DNA of 64,000 bases from Algoriphagus vanfongensis DSM 17529 (GTDB lineage: Bacteria > Bacteroidota > Bacteroidia > Cytophagales > Cyclobacteriaceae). The notes under the pieces were generated by a model. It had not been told where the DNA came from. It worked only from the letters and a program-made list of their open reading frames with translations, and ran no database searches. A program made the position numbers and the translations under genes. The DNA is taken from NCBI RefSeq assembly GCF_000429465.1, contig NZ_AUBX01000014.1:124001-188000 (forward strand). Direction: 5' to 3'. Shown in pieces: positions 57,427-64,000 of the stretch; positions within the stretch are counted from its first letter, which is position 1, and every line of letters starts with the position of its first letter.

Positions 57427-58959
57427 TTACAAACTATTATTTCTAAGTAAAACAATAGGCTTCCAAGCTCTCTCTGTACTTTTAAACAAGTCCTCAAACT
57501 CAAAAAGTCCGATCAATACGTCCTGATCTCCATCCTGATCCACATCTCCTTTTTTGATCAGCATGGCATTGAGTCCAAGGTCCACATCCGGTACAAAAGG
57601 CTTGAAAGACATAGTCCCTCTTCCTTGAAAATAGATCAAACTCTCCTCTGGCGTCTGAGTTTTGTCAGGAAAAAACGAAATCACTACTATATCCTGATCC
57701 CCATCTCCATCAAAGTCATCCACTTCGAGCCCACTCGCACCATACATCGGATAAAACCAACTCTCTACAAATCCTTCGTCTTTGTTAAGAAAAATCCGGA
57801 CTCCATGGTAGTTTTTTAGCACTTGGGATAAATCAGCATTATCTCCATTTACCAAAATCAGATCAAGCTCACCATCCTGATCCATATCTTTCAGCTGGAA
57901 ATCACTAGCACCAAAAGCTGGATGAAATTCAAGCAAGGGGTTTTCTACAAAATTCTCATTCCCTTTATTTTCCCATAGAAAAACTCCCTCTCTTGCCTGA
58001 GTCATTAGACCTATTAAGTCCAAATCTCCATCACCGTCAAAATCCAACACCTCCACTTTTCTAGCTCCTGGCAAAGCTTTGATCACTTGTTCCCGATGAC
58101 TACCATCCTTCGCAGCATAGTGAACACTTAATTTCCCCACATGATCTCCAAATTGAGACACAATGAGATCTTCCAGCCCATCTCCATTTAGGTCAGCAGC
58201 AGCCCAATCAACCGGTCGAATCAAACCTTCAAGAATATCTTCGCCCACCCAGTCCTCATCCTTTCTGTGATAGGACTGCAAAGTCCCCACGCTATCATTG
58301 GCGGGATCCATCAAACCCATCGAAAGCAGTTCAAATTGATCCCCGGCCCGCCAATTCATTTTCACCGGAGCTACAGGTGTATGTACAGAATCCTTCACTC
58401 GAAAACCATGCTGAACATCTAGTTGAAACAATTTATGATGACGATGCCCAATCCAAATAGTCCCAGAACTGTCCACATCCAACAAGGTGGTCAAGCTGGG
58501 GTAAGAAAAACCAAATGAAGGCACTTCTATATTAAACCCGGGGATACCTTGGGCTGGCACCATCTTTCTATCTTGGGGATTAGGTGTAGCGGGAGCATTT
58601 TGGATGTAATATTCTTTCAGCTTTTCCCAATCACCCTCTTTTATCAAGGGGACTTCTGAATATATTCCTTCAGGAACTCCTTTATCCTCAGGCATGACTC
58701 TTCCCAAATCCTCCGCCAATATCAGCCCCATCCTGAGACGCATATCCGGTAGCACATGATTCTCCCAAGTAGCGAGATCCAAAATTTCAGGCTTGGGCTG
58801 AAGATGACAGTTTCCACAGTATACCTCCGCCAATTGCTTTCCATTCAATTTCAGGTCCATTTGTGCCAGTCTTTGCAAAGACGGAATGGGCTGCTTCCGA
58901 TCAGATATCGGATTGCAGCCCATTATAAAAAGAACCGCTAGGAAAGCGAAATTTCTCAT
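57427..58959 (-). CDS. FG-GAP/VCBS beta-propeller lipoprotein with haem c motif
   Basis: A 510-residue exported protein. The lipobox AVLFIMGC puts the lipidated Cys at 15. A small cytochrome c-like segment follows (about 38-125) with the haem-attachment motif YCGNCH (C48, C51, H52) and possible axial Met in HVLPDMRLRMG. The rest is a beta-propeller of FG-GAP/VCBS repeats with calcium-type DxDGDGD loops: AADLNGDGLEDLIVSQFGDH, DFDGDGDLDLIGLM, MDQDGELDLILVNGD, DFDGDGDQDIVVISF and DVDQDGDQDVLIGLF. Its start overlaps the cutC stop by four bases, so the two are coupled. A role in electron transfer or substrate binding at the surface is inference. Confidence 0.88.
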   Translation of the reverse strand: MRNFAFLAVLFIMGCNPISDRKQPIPSLQRLAQMDLKLNGKQLAEVYCGNCHLQPKPEILDLATWENHVLPDMRLRMGLILAEDLGRVMPEDKGVPEGIYSEVPLIKEGDWEKLKEYYIQNAPATPNPQDRKMVPAQGIPGFNIEVPSFGFSYPSLTTLLDVDSSGTIWIGHRHHKLFQLDVQHGFRVKDSVHTPVAPVKMNWRAGDQFELLSMGLMDPANDSVGTLQSYHRKDEDWVGEDILEGLIRPVDWAAADLNGDGLEDLIVSQFGDHVGKLSVHYAAKDGSHREQVIKALPGARKVEVLDFDGDGDLDLIGLMTQAREGVFLWENKGNENFVENPLLEFHPAFGASDFQLKDMDQDGELDLILVNGDNADLSQVLKNYHGVRIFLNKDEGFVESWFYPMYGASGLEVDDFDGDGDQDIVVISFFPDKTQTPEESLIYFQGRGTMSFKPFVPDVDLGLNAMLIKKGDVDQDGDQDVLIGLFEFEDLFKSTERAWKPIVLLRNNSL

Positions 58960-59699
58960 TCAGCGAAGGCTTTCAAAAACTGTTTCACCACATGATCATC
59001 GATTGCCAAGTGATGGGTAAAAAACTCTGGGTCATCCGAAAACTGAACATCTGGATTGATAAATTGATTGCCTGACACCGCTTTCGTTTTGCAAGAAGCA
59101 TGTATTTCCCGAAAGTCCGAAAGTGGCTTCAACCGCTCCACATGATCAGGTCGAGATCCTCCTCCAGGCATAATAATAATCCGATCACCAGCTGTTTTGA
59201 TTAGCTGCTCGATCAGTTCCATTCCATCAGTTACTGTGTTTTTAGCTCCTGATGTCAATATTCTATCAAAACCCAAAGCAATGATTTCTTCCAGAGCTTT
59301 CAGAGGCGCTGCACATACATCAAAGGCCCTGTGAAACGTACAAGGCTTGCCATTCGCCGCTTTGATGAGCACTGAATTTGCCTCTTGATTGACTTGCCCC
59401 GACTCATCCAACACTCCAAAAACAAATCCGTCTGCACCCAAATCCCCTAAGAGCTCGATGTCTTTCTTCATGACTGACACTTCTTCAGGAGAGTAGCAAA
59501 AATCACCTCCTCTTGGTCGTATCATTACAAAAACAGGAATTTCAATCGTTGACTTGAGGTAAGACAACATTCCTCCGCTAGGAGTATCTCCTCCTTCGGG
59601 AAAGTTTGCACAGAGCTCCAATCGGTTCACCCCAAATTTGGCTGCATCCAATGCTGATTGCAGATTGAAAACAGGGGACTCCAATACAAATTTTCTCAT
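58956..59699 (-). CDS. cutC: CutC family protein
   Basis: A 247-residue TIM-barrel protein of the CutC family. Family segments: AAKFGVNRLELCANFPEGGD, TPSGGMLSY, VMIRPRGGDFCYSPEEV, DGFVFGVLDESG, CTFHRAFDVC and ILTSGA. The name 'copper homeostasis' comes from E. coli and is doubtful for most members, which look like enzymes. Its start and stop both overlap neighbours by four bases (glycosylasparaginase upstream, FG-GAP lipoprotein downstream). Context suggests a metabolic role in sugar or glycoconjugate breakdown rather than copper, but that is inference. Confidence 0.93.
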   Translation of the reverse strand: MRKFVLESPVFNLQSALDAAKFGVNRLELCANFPEGGDTPSGGMLSYLKSTIEIPVFVMIRPRGGDFCYSPEEVSVMKKDIELLGDLGADGFVFGVLDESGQVNQEANSVLIKAANGKPCTFHRAFDVCAAPLKALEEIIALGFDRILTSGAKNTVTDGMELIEQLIKTAGDRIIIMPGGGSRPDHVERLKPLSDFREIHASCKTKAVSGNQFINPDVQFSDDPEFFTHHLAIDDHVVKQFLKAFAE

Positions 59700-60682
59700 T
59701 TCTTAAAATAACTATTGGAATCAATCATTGTGTTTCCCTGAAGTCCACCTTGGGCAAAATTGAACCCTGGATGCACTGCATACGCTCCCACTTCCCCATC
59801 CTTATTGATGGCAAGAAATCCTGCTTGAAGATCTTTGATGTTTTTTTCATTCTTAGCGACCAATCTTCGGACGGTCTCTTCACAAGCCTCCTGAGGTGTT
59901 CGCCCTTGTCTCATGAGCTCCACGATCAAGAAACTACCACAAATCCTGATAATAGACTCTCCCAAACCAGTGGCTGTAGCAGCCCCTACTTCATCATCCA
60001 CATAGAGTCCAGCTCCAATGATAGGGCTATCACCTACTCTTCCGTGCATTTTGTACGCCAATCCACTTGTGGTACAGCTGCCTGCTAGTTTCCCATTGGC
60101 ATCGACCCCAATCATCCCAATCGTATCATGATTTTCGATATTGATCACTGGTTTATACTGACTTGTTTCTTTCCATTTGAGATAGGCCGCTTCAGCTTTC
60201 GGACTTAATTTCTCCTCTTCGATCGGAAAGCCCTCCGCTATTGCCAATTGTCGCGCACCTTCTCCTACGATCATCACATGAGGTGTTTTTTCCATGACCA
60301 CTCTTGCTAGACTGATCGGGTGCTTCACTTGTCTGACGAAAGCTACTGAACCGCAAGAGCCATCACCAGTCATGATAGAAGCATCCAGCGTAGTAATGCC
60401 TTCACGGTCAGGAAGACCTTGAAGTCCGACGGACAGATTGCTTAAATCCAACTCCGTATCCATCACACCAGCCTCTACTGCATCCAAGACACTGTTGGTT
60501 TCAGCATATTTTTTCAAAGCTGCAGCATTCGCAGGAAGCCCGTGATTCCAAGTAGACAGAAACAAAGGCTTTTCACCGGCTTTTTGTATTGGTGTATTCT
60601 CTGCAAAACTTTGACCTACTCCAGGAATAAACAGAGCAGAACTCATCAGCGTTTGCTTTATAAATTTTCTTCTTTGAGACAT
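59696..60682 (-). CDS. N4-(beta-N-acetylglucosaminyl)-L-asparaginase, exported
   Basis: A 328-residue Ntn hydrolase that cleaves the GlcNAc-Asn bond of N-glycans. A Tat-type signal (SQRRKFIKQTLMSSALFIPG) directs export. Autocleavage makes the nucleophile T187 in the N-terminal HDTIGMIGVDANG of the beta chain; substrate-site segments TTSGLAYKMHGRVGDSPIIG, AGLYVDDEVGAATATGLGE and the arginine in GRVGDS are kept, as in the Elizabethkingia enzyme. The alpha chain begins PLFLSTWNHGLPANAAALKK. It heads a coupled operon with cutC and the FG-GAP lipoprotein and is divergent, 84 bases, from the creatininase-family gene. Confidence 0.95.
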   Translation of the reverse strand: MSQRRKFIKQTLMSSALFIPGVGQSFAENTPIQKAGEKPLFLSTWNHGLPANAAALKKYAETNSVLDAVEAGVMDTELDLSNLSVGLQGLPDREGITTLDASIMTGDGSCGSVAFVRQVKHPISLARVVMEKTPHVMIVGEGARQLAIAEGFPIEEEKLSPKAEAAYLKWKETSQYKPVINIENHDTIGMIGVDANGKLAGSCTTSGLAYKMHGRVGDSPIIGAGLYVDDEVGAATATGLGESIIRICGSFLIVELMRQGRTPQEACEETVRRLVAKNEKNIKDLQAGFLAINKDGEVGAYAVHPGFNFAQGGLQGNTMIDSNSYFKK

Positions 60683-60766
60683 TAGACTTATTTTAGATTC
60701 GAGCGTTCAAATTATCAATTTCAGCCCTAAATAAGCCATTTTTCAATCAAATCCCTCAAAAATTAC

Positions 60767-61528
60767 ATGAGACCTTACATCCTCAAAGAAGCCAATTGGA
60801 AAGATTTACAAAACCACCGCTTTGAATTGGCAGTATTGCCTTGGGGAGCCACAGAGGCGCACAATTACCACCTGCCTTATGGGACAGATGTTTATGAAGC
60901 AGACGCTGTAGCTGAGGAAGCTGGACGGAAAGCCTGGGAAAACGGAGCAAATGTCACCATCCTCCCCACAGTACCTTTTGGTGTCAATACGGGACAATCG
61001 GATATCTATCTCGATATGAACCTCAACCCCAGCACTCAGCTTGCCATCCTTTCAGACTTGATTGAGGTCTTGGACAGACAAGGGCTCAAAAAACTTCTGA
61101 TCGTAAACAGTCACGGAGGCAATGACTTCAAAACAGCTCTCAGAGAACTTGGATTGAAATTCCCAGATATGCTTCTTTTCACCTGCAATTGGTTTCAAGC
61201 ACTGGATAAGGCGACTTATTTTGAAGAAGGTGGCGACCATGCAGATGAATTGGAGACTTCTCTTATCATGCACCTACATCCTCAGCTGGTTCTTCCTCTA
61301 GAAGAGGCCGGCATGGGCAAAGAAAAAAAGTCCGTCATAGCAGGAGTACGGGAAAAATGGGCCTGGACGGAGCGTAAATGGTCCCAAGTCACAGAAGACA
61401 CAGGAATAGGAAATCCAAAAAAAGCCTCCCCAGAAAAGGGAAGGCGTTATTTTGAAGATGTCACAGACAAGGTCGCAGACCTGATTCTCGACATTTGCTC
61501 CGTACATCCCGGAGAATTGTACCGCTAA
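60767..61528 (+). CDS. Creatininase family amidohydrolase
   Basis: A 253-residue cytosolic metal-dependent amidohydrolase. Metal ligands: E30 and H32/H35 in PWGATEAHNYHLPYGTD with D41, the histidine in VNSHGGNDF and the glutamate in GGDHADELETSLIM, all family hallmarks. Substrates in the family are cyclic amides or N-formyl and similar compounds, including creatinine; creatinine itself is unlikely in this context. The stop abuts the convergent FG-GAP gene with no gap. Its place beside a glycosylasparaginase suggests a linked degradation route (inference). Confidence 0.92.
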   Translation: MRPYILKEANWKDLQNHRFELAVLPWGATEAHNYHLPYGTDVYEADAVAEEAGRKAWENGANVTILPTVPFGVNTGQSDIYLDMNLNPSTQLAILSDLIEVLDRQGLKKLLIVNSHGGNDFKTALRELGLKFPDMLLFTCNWFQALDKATYFEEGGDHADELETSLIMHLHPQLVLPLEEAGMGKEKKSVIAGVREKWAWTERKWSQVTEDTGIGNPKKASPEKGRRYFEDVTDKVADLILDICSVHPGELYR

Positions 61529-64000
61529 TCAATTCAACACATTTAAATCAAAGTCTCTCACCTTTCCCTTTGTGTCAATTACCTGAAGAGACTTGACACC
61601 AGATGGCAGGGTGAGCTCTCTGGAAGACTGCGAAAGGAACCCAGCACCGTAAGTCACTTCTATCCTTTGAGTCTTCCCATTCTCTAACTCTACCAGTAAA
61701 GCAGCGACGTCAGAGCCTGGTACGATTGTCTGATTGGGATTATTTTGCCCCTGAAAGACTTTCAATTCTCCACGATTTTGGGAGGCGATGTAAAGCGGTG
61801 CGCCACTTGCTGAAGTGAGCTTGACTAAAGCTTTGGCATCGCCAGGCACCACAAATCCACTGCGAGAAGGGCTCATCTCGACAAATCCTCCTGCTCCATC
61901 TCCGAGTAGCACCAAGCCTATCAAAGCATCCAGCTTCCCGATGAAAATCTCATTACCGTAATCATTGCCTGTGAGCAAAATATCCAAAAACCCATCGCCA
62001 TTGACATCCTCTGACAGTAAGCCATTGACGGGACCTAACTGAGCCATTGCCGGCAAAGGATGCACTTGAAATTTCCCTCCACCTATATTTTCCACATACA
62101 CAGATCGATCGTAATTACCCGTAAGCACGAGTGCATCTTTTTTTTCTTCCTCGGTCAGCAGAGACTCTTCTGTACTTAACGCATAGGTTTTATACCTCTC
62201 AAACTTTTTCCTAAAAAGTGTGCTTTGCCCATATAAGTCTGCCCAAAAATGACTTGGGAAAGACTGATATTCTCCAGTTCTATTCTTATACCAAGAGAAT
62301 GTAATCGGGTCCACACTTCCATTTTTATCAAAGTCCTTTGCATATATTTTGACCGGCCTTTCCTTAGTCGGGTGATGATGGTTATTCATCCCTAGATTCC
62401 CGACCACAAAGTCTACATCTCCATCCTGATCAAAATCACCTGAAGTGATCGAATTCCACCACCCAAGGTACTCGCCCAGCCCAGCATCAATCTTTTGTAA
62501 CTTTTCACCATCATTCCTGAAGACTGTAATTGGCATCAATTCACCAACCATGACCAAATCCATCCTGCCATCCAAGTCTACATCTGACCAAACCGCATCA
62601 GTCACCATTCCTACATTTCTAAGATCTGGAGCCAACTGATCAGTCACATCTTCCAGTACACCATTTCTATTTTTGAGGAGAAAGCTATTCTCAGCAAATG
62701 GATAATTGGCAACAGGCGTCCTCCCTCCAACAAAAAGATCCAGATATCCATCTTGATCAAAATCCATCGCTCTCACCGTGCTTCCACTTGCTTTGACAGA
62801 TGAGAAGTTTTGATCCAATGTGAAATTTCCCTGTCCATCATTGAGATAAATCCTATCCTGATATTCATGCGCATTCTGAGCAAACTCATTACTCCCACTG
62901 ACCAGATAAAGGTCCAAATCACCGTCATTTTCCAGATCAAACAGAAGAATCCCCATTTCCTCATACGTTGTATTTTCACCGGGAAGCAATTCACTTTGGG
63001 AAAAAGTCCCATCCGAACTCTGCTCAAAAAGCATGGGATGAAAACCAGATGATGAGCCTACGATCAAATCTTCCAACCCATCTCCATTGACATCTCCTAC
63101 TGCCATTGCAGGTCCGTACTGAGTCAGCTTATGGGGAAGTATCCTCTGAATGTAAAAATCAATCTTATCCTCTTCCTGATGAGTATAGGACAAGCCTAAA
63201 TCCTGAGACACTTCTTTCAAAAGCGGTGTGGATTCATCCTCATCCACAAGAGCAAGTCTACTTTGGCTAGATTGAGCATCTGTGTAGTTGATTTCTATGA
63301 CAGAGTTCAATGAAGGAGAAGTTATTTCTTGCCGTCTGCCATCAGACCAAATTGCTAAGACAGAAGCGACTTTCTCCCCTTTTGAAATCCCAAAATGCAA
63401 GACCTCCTCTATCGAAGACATGTACCCTCGGACAATCTGCTGCTCTTGATATAGTTTTTGTCCATTCTCAAGAGTCAGTAGAAGTTTAGTCCCAAGACCA
63501 AACGGATTCTGCGCAGTACCCTTAAGTTTGATCCGAAGATAGGATCCTGAATCTTCTTTTTGATCGAGCAGATTTTCAAAGACGAAAGCCGGATCATTGA
63601 TATTGTTGACCACATAATCTAGGTCACCATCGAGATCCAAATCCACAAAAGCAGCTCCATTGGAGAAAGACGGAACACTTAGACCCCAATCTACTCCCAG
63701 ATCCTGAAATGTCAGATCCCCTTGATTCCGAAAAGCATAATTGGGAATCTTCACGATAGGGATCGAGTCCAGAAGCTGTCTCACTGTAGCCACATTTCCT
63801 ACGTCAGCCCGATAATTTGCAAAATCCTTATCTGTGATATCTCTGGGAAATCCATTGGTCACGAGTAAATCCCGCAAGCCATCATTGTCCACATCTCCAA
63901 AAAGTGGTGACCAAGACCAATCCGTCTGATACATCCCAGCATACATTCCTATTTCGCTAAAGGGAAGGTCTTTCCCGTTATTCATATGGAGCATATTGCG
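61529..64000 (-). CDS. Large FG-GAP/VCBS and ASPIC/UnbV repeat protein (cut by window end)
   Basis: At least 823 codons, open at the 5' edge of the window, so the start and any signal peptide are missing. The propeller repeats carry DxDxDGxxDLxxx calcium loops (DVDNDGLRDLLVTNGF, DLDLDGDLDYVVNN, DVNGDGLEDLIVGSSS, DFDQDGYLDLFVGG, DVDLDGRMDLVMVG, DVNGDGFLDILLTGND). An ASPIC/UnbV-type domain appears as SVLAIWSDGRRQEITSPSLN near 230. The closing part (KTQRIEVTYGAGFLSQSSRE) is again UnbV-like. Such proteins of about 1100 residues are common next to SusC/SusD sets in Bacteroidota and bind or handle glycans at the surface; SusC/D would lie outside this window. Confidence 0.88.
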   Translation of the reverse strand, partial: RNMLHMNNGKDLPFSEIGMYAGMYQTDWSWSPLFGDVDNDGLRDLLVTNGFPRDITDKDFANYRADVGNVATVRQLLDSIPIVKIPNYAFRNQGDLTFQDLGVDWGLSVPSFSNGAAFVDLDLDGDLDYVVNNINDPAFVFENLLDQKEDSGSYLRIKLKGTAQNPFGLGTKLLLTLENGQKLYQEQQIVRGYMSSIEEVLHFGISKGEKVASVLAIWSDGRRQEITSPSLNSVIEINYTDAQSSQSRLALVDEDESTPLLKEVSQDLGLSYTHQEEDKIDFYIQRILPHKLTQYGPAMAVGDVNGDGLEDLIVGSSSGFHPMLFEQSSDGTFSQSELLPGENTTYEEMGILLFDLENDGDLDLYLVSGSNEFAQNAHEYQDRIYLNDGQGNFTLDQNFSSVKASGSTVRAMDFDQDGYLDLFVGGRTPVANYPFAENSFLLKNRNGVLEDVTDQLAPDLRNVGMVTDAVWSDVDLDGRMDLVMVGELMPITVFRNDGEKLQKIDAGLGEYLGWWNSITSGDFDQDGDVDFVVGNLGMNNHHHPTKERPVKIYAKDFDKNGSVDPITFSWYKNRTGEYQSFPSHFWADLYGQSTLFRKKFERYKTYALSTEESLLTEEEKKDALVLTGNYDRSVYVENIGGGKFQVHPLPAMAQLGPVNGLLSEDVNGDGFLDILLTGNDYGNEIFIGKLDALIGLVLLGDGAGGFVEMSPSRSGFVVPGDAKALVKLTSASGAPLYIASQNRGELKVFQGQNNPNQTIVPGSDVAALLVELENGKTQRIEVTYGAGFLSQSSRELTLPSGVKSLQVIDTKGKVRDFDLNVLN

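Overview
The window reads as the chromosome of a free-living member of the Bacteroidota, most likely class Cytophagia (an Algoriphagus/Cyclobacteriaceae-like bacterium; the rank is inference). Evidence: a giant secreted protein ending in a gliding-motility/type IX secretion (T9SS) type B C-terminal domain next to a PorP/SprF-family partner; Bacteroidota-type promoters (TTGG, 18-19 bases, TAnnTTTG) in front of tRNA-Gln, tRNA-Ser, the SRP RNA and rpsF; the order parA-parB-DUF5683-dapB-lepB; LytS/LytTR signalling; and large FG-GAP/VCBS lipoprotein-type genes. No insertion sequence, CRISPR array, integrase or rRNA operon was seen.

Layout. 1-3.9 kb: an ABC-2 exporter operon (cut off by the window start) divergent from a LytS/LytTR two-component pair. 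4.0-7.2 kb: tRNA-Ser, then a TPP-riboswitch-controlled PnuT-type transporter translationally coupled to an acyl-CoA-dehydrogenase-fold flavoenzyme, then a tandem SRPBCC protein. 7.2-21.8 kb: the accessory region, all on the minus strand: a Tat-exported degenerate phosphoesterase-like protein, two paralogous phage-tail-collar proteins, a 3818-residue repeat protein with nine MBG-type and six YDG-like repeats, and its PorP/SprF partner. The 3' part of this block is clearly richer in G+C than its surroundings. 22-34.5 kb: small hypothetical genes, a beta-hydroxylase-like oxygenase, the SRP RNA, a transaldolase, an FtsE-type ATPase, two secreted proteases (S41 and S8), CCA-adding enzyme, and an ECF sigma factor with a membrane partner.

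34.9-50 kb: mostly housekeeping: pyrG, yidC, parAB, dapB, lepB, ung, apaG, two methyltransferases, a coiled-coil membrane protein, rpsF-rpsR-rplI, tRNA-Gln, an SnoaL-like protein, a Crp-like regulator and an EcsC protein. 50-57.3 kb: an M14 peptidase, prs, rplY, pth, metZ behind a SAM-I riboswitch, and a CBS protein. 57.4-64 kb: a probable catabolic and surface cluster: FG-GAP lipoprotein with a haem c motif, CutC, glycosylasparaginase, a creatininase-family hydrolase and a second very large FG-GAP/UnbV protein that runs off the window end.

How the parts fit. Two riboswitches place vitamin B1 uptake and methionine synthesis under metabolite control. The surface/secretion theme (T9SS cargo, two lipoprotein proteases, M14 peptidase, FG-GAP proteins, glycosylasparaginase) fits an organism that attaches to and digests polymeric or glycoprotein material. 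The most novel-looking points are the flavoenzyme inside the TPP regulon, the tail-collar pair upstream of the giant T9SS adhesin, and the translationally coupled asparaginase-CutC-haem FG-GAP operon.
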